In this document: one piece after another, positions 31,471-43,641 of the stretch
Numbering within the stretch: the first letter of the stretch is position 1
Layout: the number at the start of each line of letters is the position of its first letter
Assembly (NCBI GenBank): GCA_025618425.1
Contig: CM046850.1
Span: 28,930,347-28,994,346, forward strand
Direction of reading: 5' to 3'
Origin: Heliocidaris tuberculata
Taxonomy: Eukaryota; Echinodermata; Echinoidea; Camarodonta; Echinometridae
DNA: 64,000 bases
Made by a program: the position numbers and the translations under genes
The notes under the pieces: model-generated
Databases searched by the model: none
Seen by the model: only the letters and a program-made list of their open reading frames with translations
What the model was told of the DNA's origin: nothing

Positions 31471-31599
31471 ACTATAGAATAGGCATCAATTTAGAAATCT
31501 TCATATTGTTGCAAAAGTGAATAAGTTTGTCACAATTGACAAGGACAGCTATCAGAAAGGCAGCTTCGGTGTGATCTTTTCTTCAAGGTGGTATCAAAC

Positions 31600-32240
31600 A
31601 TGGACTTTCAAAAACCCAACTACATCAGGCGGACAAGTGGGACCTGCTTCCGTAAAGGGATTAAATTATTGAGTATAGTTGGTGAGTTTAATTTTATCTC
31701 TTTTTAATTCATATATTGAAAGTTGATTGGTTAGCGTGTGTGTCTTTATCTATGAGTGATAAAAAAACATTCAGCAGAAAAAGTAACCATTCTCTATTAA
31801 TGCGATTTCTTGTATAGGGTTATAGAAAAAGTGTTAAATGTCCTTTAACTACAACTGCTATATACTTGAACAATGTGGCATAAAAAGGTCAAGTATGCCC
31901 ATTCTTCCCAACAATGCCTTTATCACCCTCTCAGCCAATACTGAACATTATCAAAAAATAATCTGGGAGCTTATCAGTGGTATTCTAGATTAATCATCTG
32001 TACTTTTTATGACCATAATAAATTAGTCTGCTGCTTTTAAACACTGAATCTAAGTTCTGAAATTTTCATTTTACATTATCTTCCTTGGTTCATGCAGGAA
32101 TGCTTATATGTAGCTTCGAATGGATTGTCACACCCGTGACGTCAGCTGTGACTTCAGTGCCTTGTACTACAGCAGTATCCTATGAGATCTCAAAGAAATT
32201 TGATCTTGCTCGTAACTCTACACTCAACCTCCTTTCAAAT
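31600..32240 (+). CDS. Cytokine-like exons 1-2: signal peptide and helix A
   Basis: Exon 1 (82 nt) ends in phase 1 inside the signal peptide, as in vertebrate IL-6, GH and EPO genes, but it is longer: 27 codons instead of 3-6. Exon 2 (143 nt) supplies the rest of the hydrophobic core (GMLICSFEWIV), the cleavage region and helix A (YEISKKFDLARNSTLNLLSN). The FDLAR-like motif is reminiscent of YDLTR/WLAR in helix A of CLC/CNTF proteins, from memory. Confidence 0.75.
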
Positions 32241-35038
32241 GTGAGTATGATCATAGCTTACACTAAATCTGTGATACGCCAAACAAAAAGGAAAGAAAAA
32301 ATATAAACTTTTAAATATCGAGAGCAGCTGTTTGCATAATATTCATTTTTTCCAAACACAGTGCTTAATAAAATACTTCAAATAACACGATCGCAAAGAC
32401 TGTCGAGAAATCAACTCAAGGGCAATTTCCATGCCCTATCGTATATCCCGTAGAAATCATGTTCGGTTTACGTTATACAATGTACCTCATTGTAATATGC
32501 GCACATTTCAATAGGTGATGGACAAGGCTGTGGATATTGCCATTAAGTTATTTTTCGAAAGTCTTTGCGATATAATAACTAGCACAAAAAGAAAAATCTC
32601 TGACGATGATCGAAAAGGGGATATTTTTACTTGTGTTATAAGAGAGCGAAGTAAATTCATACGTGAAAGATAACTAGAATAACATATTTTTACTAATGTT
32701 AAAACGATTAACGCTATTTTTGCCATATTAACATAACATAAGGAATATAAATAAAGCAATGAAAGAAATGAAAGATGACATGTAATTGCAAATGGAGTGA
32801 ACGAGTATGATTAGGCAAAGAGTGAATAACATGACATAAATAAAATAGAAAGGTGAAAGATTAACAGGAAGAACACATTTAAAAAAGAAAATAGCTATTA
32901 GATTGGAGGCATGTGATTATGGAGATGTATCATACAAAGTGATTTTTTAAAATCATATCATCAGGACATCTGTTCATCTCTGACGTCACTAAGCCCTAAT
33001 TTGACACAGTGCGGCATATCACCGGTTCCACCTCAGATAAGCACTGATGTTCATAACGTCAACTGGAGCAATGTGAGTCAATCATTTTTCTTCTTTTTGT
33101 ACGGATTATTGTCATAAAACTCAAGATTCAAGATTCATTTATTTTTCGATACCAATTCATAAATCATATAAAGTATTTACATTGTAGAAGAAACTCATCA
33201 TTCAAACATAACGCAAATGAACTTTGTTTTACATATTGTTTTCTAAAATAAATGTTATAACAGAGAGAGGTGTACACTGTACACACGTTTCAATTGTTTC
33301 TTGATAATAATAATCGAAAAGTTAACGAAAGGGAACTAGCAAAGAAGCGGAGCTTGTAAATAGCATGTTTCCAATCAAAAATCATTATAATTATATACAT
33401 CAAACATGTGGCTGAAAGCTGACTTTGCTCAAATCACGAATTTATAAAAAGGACTGAAAAATGGATAGCCTGAAAAAACATTGGTATTACGTAAAAATAA
33501 CCAAAATATTGTATAACTATGTTCGTATTGCTTACAACAAAATTGTATCAAAACGTTTTTCTAAAATTTTGTTCCTATTCCATTCCGTTTTACGATAAGT
33601 TGATATTTTTGCATATCTACTCTTGATCCCACCCTCCACATTCACACCTTAAACCCTGTCTAGCTGTTCAAAAAATATGTCTTTTCTAATTGTAAAGATA
33701 CTATGAACACCTGATGTGTGAGATTGTTTTACGATTTATCTCCAAGTGTTAAAGCCTAAAATGGAGCTCTTCTCTTGACAATATAAACTAAAATTTTAGC
33801 TATTTTCATTTTCAAACCTAAAAAATGTCACCCTTCATATCGGCGGACATAACTGTCAGGTTTGTTTTTGCAATGCCAAAATGACATGGCCGTCTTTTCT
33901 TGTGAAAATGGCATTGTTCTTGCTCAACTTTGATTGTTCTTTGAGGGGGCACATTTACTTATCAAAATACCAAAAATGGCATAAGAGTATTCATTATTCA
34001 GTACAGGAATACGAAAATATTCCGAGTTGCAGACTCAGGGCTCTCATCAATCCATACTTCAATAGACCTGTTCACAAAGTTATTCAAATTTATGGATGTT
34101 TCTTTCCTGGGGACCTAGTAACGAGGTATTCCATTAACCTGTTATTTTTAAATGAACTACAATACTTGGAATCCAGTTTGCATACATTACTTGTTGCTAT
34201 GTCTGACAAGCCTCTGACAAGCCTACGACAAGCTTTCAGGTTGTCAAGAACAACCTTTGTTTTAAAAGTATGCATAACATTTGAATATATTTGTGAACTG
34301 GGGAGCGTTTCATCAAGCGTTTTGTCAGTAATTTTTACTAACAACTGTTATAAGCTACTGAAATCCTTGCATCTGATTGGCTGAGAGCAAATTTGTCAGT
34401 AAAAATCACTAACAAAACGCTTGACGAAATGCTCCCCAGGTCTATTCAAGTGACTCTATAGTATCTTTCTATTGAAGACAGTGTATAAAAGTCGAGTTAT
34501 TTATTGTTTCATTTCCGATTGTTACAGATAACTTCATTTACTGTATTCGAGAGATATATCAACACAACAGCCTTTTACGAGAGGAGCATTACAAACCTAA
34601 TCGCAGAGGTAAACGACAGTGTATTCAATCAGAAACTGGTCTCTCTGAAATGGATTCTATACCGACTAAGAGAACACCTCATGCAGACCAGTAACAACTG
34701 CTGGGTAAGTCATGAATTCTAAGAATGCCCTCGATTATCAAAAGGTGAAACATTTTCCTAGAAGTACAGGCGCCATCTTTCCTGATTGAAATCATGAATT
34801 AATAATAATTACTGAACTAAATTTACTCATAGTCATGAAGACCTGAAAATTCGTGAAAATGTATTAATGTATATATATATATATATATATATATACATAC
34901 ATAACGTTGTAAAGACCAGTTATTGGCGTAGTAATAGAAGAAAAACATGGTGGAGATGCATCATTTGCCAATCAAAGTTTAATGATGCATCTCCACCTCG
35001 TTTTTCTTATATATAAGTAGATTCATATATATGAATAA

Positions 35039-35083
<45 letters not shown>

Positions 35084-36709
35084 CGTGTGTGTGTGTTTGT
35101 GTGTGTGTGTGGTATGAAATAAAAATCCGCAGATACAACTTGAGTAAGAGCAAATTAATATAGAATCATTTCTGGGTATCGGGGGCGGATCCAGGATTTG
35201 TAAAGGGGGGGGGGGGCACACAAATGACAGAAAATTTTCTGACAAGCAAAAAAAAAAGGGGGGGGTCATAATTTCTAAAAGGGGGTACAATGTATACTTT
35301 TCTTTCAAAAGGGGGGGGGGCACGGGCCGGAATGGCCCTCCCTCTAAATCCGCCACTGCTGGGTATGCACATGACTTCATGTAACACCATACAAATGGAA
35401 CAAAAACATTTTAAGAATTCAGTTAGCGAAACGGAGTGGGACGAGAAGACGCGTCCGGAACGCAAGCGATAAAATTGTTGATATTAGTGGTGCATCAAAA
35501 GTTGTAATTTGACATATTATGTAATGAGTATTTTGGTAATATTAAGGCCTAATCAAGGTTGGAGATGTATTATTACCAATGCTATGACTTAATATATAAT
35601 AAGTTTCTACCTTAATGCGATAAAATTGTGATTTTAAACAATATGCATTTTTACGTTTCGGACGCGTCTTTTCGTGCCACGTAGCCTAATTTCGGCGTAC
35701 TCGGTACGTCACACTACGCAACTCTACCGAGTACGCCGAAATTAGGCTGCGTATCGACATAATCCCTCTACGCCGAAAGTGCGTCCATCTCAAGTACCCC
35801 ATTGCGTCCCTCGGCGCATTGCCGCGTAGGCCAGCGTAGGCACAGCGTAGGGCAGCGTAAGCTCGGCGTAGTCGGTACGCAGCACTACGCAACTCTACGG
35901 AGGCTCGGTGTGAAACTACCATAAATAAAGAGGACGTCGCATATTCTAGAATACGAATTCCTAGATTTTCAACATCGATATATCACCTTCTTTCATTTGA
36001 TACACCCATTATTTATTTGTGAATTTTACATTGTTTAGCACGTTTATATTATTTATTGCATTTTTGTCCTCAATGCTGTTTGGCTTAAAATTAATCTTTT
36101 GACTTTCACTTTCCCACAAACACCTCTCTAGAATGTCATACATGTTTATACATTGTAGTTCACTTTCTTGATTCAGTTAATATAACACTATTTATGTATG
36201 ATAAGATTAGAAAAAATTGTTTGCCAGTTTAAAAAGACAGTGATAATGATATATACAGTGCGGTTCCTGACAACGCTTTGATAAAATGATTGTGAATATA
36301 ATATGAAAATGTCGTTGTCAAAAGGCATTTTTAGTTTTTCTTACGGATGCCATTTTATATTTTGTTAAAGTGGCCTTTGGGACGATCTACACCCTATTTG
36401 GAAAATGTTTCTAGACTTGCAAACAAATTTCAATTCAGGTATATTTTAGCTTCAAACCAGCTAATAAGCAATAAGCATTTAAATTAATCCGTCATTATTA
36501 TATTTCTAACGTATTTACTATCTTATTTCATCTTTTTGTTACCATGGTTACAGTGTAAATACAACACCAATCAGCCCCAGGTAACGTTTAACTCAAGCTC
36601 TTCATCGACAAGGACTTGTTCCGTATTACAAAGTCTACGAGAGTTTCTCGATATCGCCCTCAATGGATTCGCAAACAACGCTGTGAATGACCTACGCCTT
36701 TCATGTTGA
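31600..36709 (+). CDS. Secreted four-helix cytokine-like glycoprotein, five exons, 221 aa
   Basis: Exons 31600-31681, 32098-32240, 32965-33072, 34528-34704, 36554-36709 (TGA); GT-AG introns, phases 1-0-0-0, 666 nt. A hydrophobic segment (about residues 23-37) after a basic N-terminus is followed by TPVTSA, a plausible signal-peptidase site. The mature part has seven Cys (50, 78, 91, 169, 171, 192, 221) and seven N-glycosylation sequons (67, 87, 108, 111, 123, 140, 183). Predicted amphipathic helices: A about 54-75, B 117-141, C 146-166, D 191-217. Helix D (VLQSLREFLDIALNGF) resembles helix D of IL-6, G-CSF and CNTF. WSNIT before helix B recalls WSELT of CNTF. The 1-0-0-0 phase pattern and the 36- and 59-codon exons 3 and 4 match long-chain class I cytokines. 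Likely an extracellular ligand for a gp130-like receptor; identity is inferred from structure, not from strong sequence identity. Confidence 0.75.
32390..32571. mobile_element. MITE with ATCGCAAAGACT ends, copy 1
   Basis: ATCGCAAAGACTGTCGAG at the left and CGAAAGTCTTTGCGAT at the right. A second copy lies at 38350-38520. Both are preceded by AACACG, and interior phrases (CCCTAT, TCAATAGG) are shared. It sits in cytokine-like intron 2. Confidence 0.7.
32965..33072 (+). CDS. Cytokine-like exon 3: A-B loop
   Basis: A 36-codon symmetric phase 0-0 exon encoding DICSSLTSLSPNLTQCGISP and a Pro-rich stretch ending WSN. Two Cys lie 13 residues apart, and sequons overlap the exon end (N108, and N111 spanning the junction). 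Human IL-6 exon 3 is 38 codons (from memory). Donor GTGAGT. Confidence 0.75.
34298..34439. mobile_element. CTGGGGAGCG foldback, copy 1
   Basis: CTGGGGAGCGTTTCATCAAG at the left, complement TTGACGAAATGCTCCCCAG at the right. The interior CATCTGATTGGCTGAGAGCA is the core also found in the GGGCCC family. It ends 88 bases before cytokine-like exon 4. Copy 2 is at 37039-37181. Confidence 0.8.
34528..34704 (+). CDS. Cytokine-like exon 4: helices B and C
   Basis: A 59-codon phase 0-0 exon. Two amphipathic segments, FERYINTTAFYERSITNLIA and QKLVSLKWILYRLREHLMQT, are joined by a short turn and end NNCW. IL-6 exon 4 likewise encodes the B-C region. Three sequons (111, 123, 140) lie at or near helix B. 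Confidence 0.75.
35180..35358. mobile_element. GGCGGATCC poly-G MITE
   Basis: GGGGGCGGATCCAGGATTTG at the left and CTCTAAATCCGCCACTG at the right, with three G-runs inside. It lies in cytokine-like intron 4. Confidence 0.65.
35446..35920. repeat. CpG-rich nested inverted repeats in cytokine-like intron 4
   Basis: Outer pair: AAGACGCGTCCGGAACG (35447 on) and its near-complement CGTTTCGGACGCGTCTT (35656-35672). Immediately downstream is a perfect 24-base stem (35683-35706 with 35725-35748) with an 18-base loop. The loop phrase CACTACGCAACTCTAC recurs at about 35881. From 35760 to 35900 GCGTA-type words recur many times. It is CpG-dense in otherwise AT-rich DNA, with no coding frame of note. 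Confidence 0.75.
36554..36709 (+). CDS. Cytokine-like exon 5: C-D loop, helix D, stop
   Basis: Starts in phase 0 with CKYNTNQPQV, then a Ser run, then helix D (TCSVLQSLREFLDIALNGFA) and NNAVNDLRLSC before TGA. Leu-x-Ser-x-x-Glu-Phe-Leu is shared with helix D of human IL-6 (from memory). The terminal Cys221 could pair with an earlier Cys or make a dimer. No convincing AATAAA was seen nearby, so the 3' end is undefined. Confidence 0.75.
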   Translation, partial: CKYNTNQPQVTFNSSSSSTRTCSVLQSLREFLDIALNGFANNAVNDLRLSC

Positions 36710-37038
36710 CCCCCCCCCCCCCCCTTTCGGTGTAGGGTTAAAAAATGTTTTGATTTTGAAAATGTATCTTGGAAATCAGTCCTAAACGTGATGAGAAGCA
36801 AGAAGATATAGATGGTGACTACGGTTTGGAATTCCATAGAAACTACTCCTCTACAGTTGTGATTATGTTTATGATTTCAGAGTCACTACGCAAGGTGGTA
36901 TATATATATATAGAGAGAGAGAGAGAGGAATTTGTGTTAAAAATGAACTTCAATCTTCCCTCATAATTTTCTACTTAATTGAACGTTGATCGTTTTATCT
37001 TAAAACTTCCATGGATGTTTTGTCAAGGTAGCGTAACC

Positions 37039-37181
37039 AGGGGAGCGCTTCATCAAGCGTTTTGTCAGTGATTTTTATCCGACAACTGTTATAAGCTACT
37101 GAAATCCTTGCATCTGATTGGCTGAGAGCAAATTTTGTCGGATAAAATATCTGACAAGTCCTTTCATGAAACGCCCCCCAG
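37039..37181. mobile_element. CTGGGGAGCG foldback, copy 2
   Basis: CAGGGGAGCGCTTCATCAAG at the left and CTTTCATGAAACGCCCCCCA at the right, with core CATCTGATTGGCTGAGAGCA identical to copy 1 at 34298. Confidence 0.8.
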
Positions 37182-37433
37182 ATATTGAGAAACAGGTGGG
37201 AGCATGGGGGGGGGGGGGGGCTGTAACGTATCTAAGCAGCCGGCTTGCTGGAAGTTATTGATTGATTTCCCGGAGCTTTCAAATAGTGGAGATGGGGGGG
37301 GGGGGGGGGGGGGGCATACGTCAGCTTCATGCTCTGCTGTATACACTACAGTTATATTCTAAGCCATGTTAATTGGACTTCTTCAAGTCAAAATGTTAAG
37401 TACATAGATATGTTTTCCCAGCCACTTTTATTA

Positions 37434-37800
37434 TTAGATCACTCAATATTCACTTTTTGTGCATTCAAATCAAGGCAAACGTCGCCGTCGGGTGATTTCC
37501 GTAATTCTAATTAAGAATCCGAGCATTCAAAGTCAACAACCAGTCAACCATATTCATAGATGTGCATTCAGTATGCATATTCATGCACGTTTTTTGAGAT
37601 CAGTGCAGTCAAGATAACACGGTCGGCTTACAGTTTTAACTTGGATGCGCGGATCTCAAAAAACGTCCTCGCATTTACATACGTTAATTTCTTTTCCTGT
37701 TGTTAAATTTGAATGCTCGGATTCTTAATTTGAATTATGCAATTCATCCGACATTTGCGTTAAAATGAATGCACCAAAAATGAATTTGAGTGACCAAATG
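37434..37800. repeat. 365-bp foldback
   Basis: Nested complementary segments. GAATCCGAGCATTCAAA faces its complement TTTGAATGCTCGGATTC, and CACGTTTTTTGAGATC faces GATCTCAAAAAACGTC. Outer arms GATCACTCAATATTCA and TGAATTTGAGTGACC also pair. Confidence 0.7.
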
Positions 37801-38349
37801 ATGAAATTTGCTCGGAAAGCCTACTAGTATAGTAAGCCTGGAGTAATTTCAGATATCATTCAAGACTATTTTAATAGTGAGGATATATGTGATCCAGATC
37901 ATCTTTAGATACTATCGAAATTAAGATTTTACTAGCCGATGGAGAAGCACTTTCTTCAAATATTACCAAACACCTCCAGAAAGCTCTTGGTCTCATCTTA
38001 AGATGCATATTAGGTTATATGTTTCTATAATGGTTTTATTTCGTTATGAATGTTTACATTAATCTGACTACACTTATGTATTCAAGAATGCCTTTAGGAT
38101 GGTACTAAGGTTCTTTTTTTTTTTGGGGGGGGGGGGAATCCGGTGCATTTGACGAAACAAATTTGAACCGTCGTATCAAATTTGCTGGTCCAAAATGGCG
38201 ACGGTATATCATAGTCACTGAGGGACCGTTTCTGCAGTCACATCGGCTTTATTGTCTTGAATGGAAGAAACCTTTTAAGAATTAGCATAAAGTTAAAAAA
38301 CTCACTTGTTTATTACTTTATTAAATCGACTAAATTCACATGTAACACG

Positions 38350-38520
38350 ATCGCAAAGACTTTCAAGAATATATAAGGACAATTCAAATACCCTATTGTA
38401 CTGCTCATAAAAATAATTTTCAGATTATGTAATATGTCATTGTCATGTTCACAAATATCAATAGGGGACGCAAAATATTATTGAAATTGCGTGATGTTGA
38501 TTTCTGAAAGTCTTTGCGAT
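38350..38520. mobile_element. MITE with ATCGCAAAGACT ends, copy 2
   Basis: ATCGCAAAGACTTTCAAG at the left and CTGAAAGTCTTTGCGAT at the right; see copy 1 at 32390. Confidence 0.7.
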
Positions 38521-41503
38521 CATGTTATTTCCAGAGAGCAAACATGAGGTAAAATTGAGGTTACATTCGAAAACCGGAATTTCTGAATATAAATGACAGT
38601 ATTCCAGCAATAGACCTCTAAATCTTGTTAAAATGGCGTGCCGTACAAACAGAGAAAGAATTAAGCCAGAGTGTATTTTTTTTTTTGGGGGGGGGGGGGG
38701 GTGGGAGCGTGAGTGGAGGGGAATAAGGGGATATAATTCAAAAACTGAATTCGTCGTTTTGATACAGGTCGTAGAAAACTGCCCGAAAAATGAAATCATC
38801 TATTTGACGAATACTACGTAATAAAGATTGAGTGATATGGATAACTAATATAAAATGATTGTATTTTCGTTTGTTTGAAGTCAATGTGGTGCATCTCGTA
38901 GAATGTGTTTTTGTTTTGATTATGGTATAGTAATGTAATGTTCTTTGATCATTAGACGCGCTAATTTGAAATTTAGGTCTATCTAAATGTCAGAACAATT
39001 GTAACTGAGAGAAAAAGTGGAGAAATAAGAGAACGTGAATAATAATGAAGCATGAACGAAAAATAAACAGAATTGAAGAATCATCTCTAGCGTAATATCT
39101 CAGTGCATAAAATGACATGCTCCATAGTCATAAAGTTGATCGAGAGGTCCAGTCTGACTAAAATTTCATAAACTGCAAGACTATCCTCGTCATTATCTCG
39201 TCCTGTCTTTATCTCCCTGTCGCTCTTCTCCTTCCTTAAGCCTTCTTATCCCTCTGTCAATATTGTATCTCTTTCTTTGTTTTTCATGTACCTTATGAAA
39301 ATTATATTTTATTTTCTCTCTTTTCTCTTTCTTTCTTTTACTCTCATTCTCCCTATTTTTTTTCTCGCTTCCTTCCTTCCACTTTCTCTTCCACCTCCCT
39401 TCCTTCCTTTTTCTTTCACTCTCTCATTCATCTCTTTTCCCTCCCTCCCCCTCTCGCTCGATGTATGTAACCCTCACACTTTCTCCCCCCTCTCCCTCTC
39501 TCTAAAATTATGATAAAAGGCAATTCCCCCAAATTCCATCGTCTTCATTTAAAGTCCGTCTTCTCTTCCAATCTCGTTCTTTGCTTCGTACTATAGCATG
39601 ATGCTATGTAATTCAACAAGCAGATTTGGTTGCAATACGTTAGCAAATCTATTCTCTCCCACATAATTCAAACTGAATATCAACATGTATTTTTCTTAAT
39701 CGAAACCATACAAAATACAGCTACAGATACATCACTTCATTTAAATGTAAGTACATTTTTATTCAGAACTGACAATTTTAAGTAGTACATTCGCAATTCA
39801 CAATCAGGCTCTTCAGTTAGAATTTTTTTACAATGTCACTATTTTCAGATCTCTTCCTCTTCCATTTTGCCTCATCATCAATTTAGAAATACATTACAAT
39901 AGACAATGTCTAATTCACTCTATCTCGGATCCTTGGATACATATAAATAGTCAAAATAATAGCATATATATATTACAACTAGTATTCCTCCCAGACATGT
40001 CATTCCCGCATGTTTCATTCGGATACAAGCCGAGCCACACTCATGTTACATTCACCTGCTATTAAATTAAATACTTTTTAATCAATTCTAAATAATAAAA
40101 ATTCATACTTTTTAAGTTTATTTTTTTCTTCAGTACATCTAGATCAGACTATTTAATTGGCATCGGCGAAAACACTATACCCAACCCGGACAATAATTTA
40201 TAATATATTAATAATGAGAAGATAAAGTATTAAATAGGATATAATGATAATATCATATCAGCTAACTTATAACATAACTTGGCTCGATATCAGCAAAAAA
40301 AATTTCAAGCGATACAGTTGTACAATTGTACACTTATAGTAATTCTAATTGTGCCAATGTAAGTTTTCTTTTATTCAAAATAACATCTCCACCAATCAAT
40401 TAGCCTAAGATCTATCTATTTGTTTGTAAATCCAATAATTACCTGATTGCTAAATACTGAAAATGTATATTAAATTCTTATTTACATAAACCTGTGAGTT
40501 AGGAAGCTATTTAAGCTCTGTTCAAAAGATTAATATATCATTCAAGAATATTCCATGTAAGTTAAGGTTCTGTGAATTTAGAGCACTTGAAAGTTTGAAA
40601 GACATTTAGTATTATATCACTGAATACATCTATAGAGCATTAGAACTGAATTCTATCTTTAAAAAAAATTATCAATTATATTTGAGATATTCAGATTTCT
40701 TTCAAATCCTGCTTCAGAGATATAATCCAAAAAAAAACATTCATCTAAATATCAAAATTCTAAATGGTTTATTTGAATTTCATATTCTAATAGTCATCAA
40801 GAATTCAAAATATCAACAGTTTCTTAAATCATAATAAGTACAATCAAAAGTATAGGTAGCATACTATCTATAGAATATAGAGAGTGAACAGCAATGTCAT
40901 ATAAATACAGCATTGAGTACTGGTTATGCATGGCAATATCTGTGTATGAATTTGGAAATATTCAGCAATAATATTATAATACATCTGAAATCTTGGAAAA
41001 GTTTATATCTGATATTTTTTTACAGGAGATATATTTTACACCTTTTTTTCCATGACATGGATGAATTGAAAAAAGATAAATTTTCACCTGAAATTCTTGG
41101 AATTTTTTTTATTGTTCTAACTCGTCTCATAGCTCAACATTGCTGTAATCCTCCTGATAATATGCCTGCTGTAGTTATCATTTCAAGGGTTTGGTGATAT
41201 AACTTCATATTTTCAAAACACATTGCGATAAGTATTGCAAAACTGAATACACAAATCTTTCAACATATATATAAGCTCAGCTGATAAAAGATATGTAAAG
41301 AAGTGAGCATAGAACTCATGAATGCATAAACCACAACTGACAACTCCAACATAAATAATCTATGAAGGTTACGTGTTATTTTGAGATCACTAAATAAAGT
41401 AAGAGTGTCAATAGCAAAGAATTATATACAAATTACAGTTGAAGTTTCAACAGTTTGAGAACCTTACTGATCTCATCCAGGCATACATATACAATGAATA
41501 AAG

Positions 41504-41581
41504 GTCTGTTGACAGGAAGAAGGGCATTAACTCTCTGTTGAAGTAAATTTTGAATTAACGCCCTTCTTGCTCTCAACAGAA
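41504..41581. repeat. Palindromic GAAGGG element, copy 3
   Basis: CTGTTGACAGGAAGAAGGGC pairs with GCCCTTCTTGCTCTCAACAG around an AT-rich centre. Copies 1 and 2 are at 5333-5393 and 6392-6443, in ANKRD42-like introns, with the shared words AGAAGGG, GTTAACTC and CCCTTCT. Confidence 0.65.
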
Positions 41582-43359
41582 GAAACATGGAGAAGATACC
41601 ATTCTCGGATCATCTATTCTTTTTCACTTTCCTATTAACAAAGAAAACCTATCCTCTTTAGCTGAAATATTTATGTTGATAATTTCCCCAACTAAGACTA
41701 ATGAAGCATGCTGCTAATAGCTCAATGAATTACAGATCATTATCTTCCATGTGTAACTGAATTGCAATGTGTTGCTCATGACCGTTGAACTTTGACCTGC
41801 CCAGACAATGCTCTGTGTTACCGTGAATACATAAAGCATTTTCAGCAAGTTGTGTGATTACAACACATTCACAAAGGATCATGACACTTTACATAAGAAA
41901 ACATTACACACTGGAAAAACCCATGCTGTTACACCTGAAAACAAAACTCATCCGGATGGATCATACCAATTAAAATAGTTCTATGACTCTTTCACTATGG
42001 TAGAAAAAGATGAAATTTGCTTTAAAAAAAATCTTACATGTAGGTAACTTTTTGTTGGTATTTTAGAGAATAATTAATTTTCAACTTTCATATAAATGCC
42101 ACATCATTTGTATGTTACTAGCTATATTGGTCCATTTCAATATACATATATTTGAATATTTTATTTCATCCTCACAAATCCAAAATAGACAAATAAATCT
42201 GGAAGATATCAGATTGTAAAATCAAGGCAGCATTTTTTTTTAAATGAAAGACAATTGAGTAAATGCAAGGTCGAATCTTGAAGGTCACTCTTGGAATATT
42301 CTGAATACATGTATCTTGAATATCTTATTGCATGATTTGACAGTGATTGCTTTGAAATTATGAAGGCCATCTTTAAAAAAAAGACAAATGATGGCATGCA
42401 GTACTTTTACATTCACCTGTAGATTTTTTTACTACTTGATAACAAGTTTAACACAATGAACAAAGACTAGTACAAGGCTGCTAAGTTTTTCATATAACTG
42501 TACTGAGAGTACTTTGTATTAGCTTTAGTGCTGTAAGGTACTTGTAGTACTGTTTTAATAAATATCAAATATTCATTTGTGATTTTATGCTATGGCCAAT
42601 CATGTAATTTGATATGTTAGTACATTTCCATTGTTTAGTGCTAATGAAATAATAAATGAAATGCAATTAATTAATGCAAATACTCTTCGTAAACACATTC
42701 GATAATATGGTAGCTCTTCTGTGTTTTCAAAAGTAACAAATTCCTTCATGTAGTATCAAATATCTTTCATATAATTATAATTTCTATTACATCTTTCATG
42801 TTCATTCTTAAAAAATTTATACTTTCCGAATATTCACATAATCTTCTCAATATGAATCTATTCCATATGCAACTACTCATGATCAAAAATTGTGCAAAAT
42901 TACAAATTTTTGAAGGTGCATTTCAGAAAATCCATAGCAAATATGCGCCTTGCACTTTAATGTCTTCAACCAAAACAGAAATTTAAATTCTTCTGTTTGT
43001 TTTTCTTCATACAATGTCATATGATCTGCTGTGGGGCTTGTCATCACTACAAATCCCCAACTCAATGATATAACTACAATATTAACATATTAGTGTCTCC
43101 AAGTATATTACATATTAGTTCATAAGTCTTCTACAAACAGAAGCAGAAGTTTGTGACGTAAATGTAAAGACGTAAATTGAGTTAAGCAGATTTTCTATTT
43201 CACGTGAGTACCAATTTCAAATAGTACCATCTATTATGTACCATTACTATAGATGGTTGTGTTACATCTAAAAAAAAAAGATGCATTACCTCTGCCAATG
43301 TTCAGCTATGATGAGATGCAACATAACTGATAAATCTCAGCCATGTTTCCATTGCCATC

Positions 43360-43641
43360 TTAGGTAGCTTAGCGAAACGTTGTGTCGCGTAAAAACGCAG
43401 GAAATACGCAATGACAAAATTATTCAAAATCAAAATTTTATTCTAAAGAGGCAGAACCAAAATACTAGGATGTAGAATTAATATTGACCTCTTTGAACAC
43501 TTTTGAGCAAAATAATATGAAAACTTTTAATATTCAGATGTGTCTGATTCTAATTTTAGAAGCACAGACTAAATTGGCCCTTTTCCTCTTTGTGTTTTAC
43601 CTGTGTCTTTATGCGCCATTGTGTTTCGCTAAGCTGCCTTA
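43360..43641. mobile_element. MITE with TTA-flanked GGTAGCTTAGCGAAACG ends, copy 1
   Basis: TTA followed by GGTAGCTTAGCGAAACG, and CGCTAAGCTGCC followed by TTA: about 282 bp with a probable TTA or TA target duplication. It is collinear along its whole length with the copy at 49227-49506. It ends 81 bases from the MYO7A stop, so it lies in the 3' UTR or flank. Confidence 0.85.

Noticed and set aside
33881..34384. 167-codon plus-strand frame in a cytokine-like intron
   Set aside because: Its 3' part is the CTGGGGAGCG foldback; no recognisable domain, composition is intron-like, and it lacks splice context.
34979..35472. Pro-rich frames around 35.0-35.5 kb
   Set aside because: They read a poly-G/C MITE and TA/TG microsatellites.
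31600..36709. Membrane protein instead of secreted cytokine
   Set aside because: Only one hydrophobic segment, near the N-terminus, with a plausible cleavage site; type II anchoring remains possible but the mature Cys and sequon pattern favours secretion.
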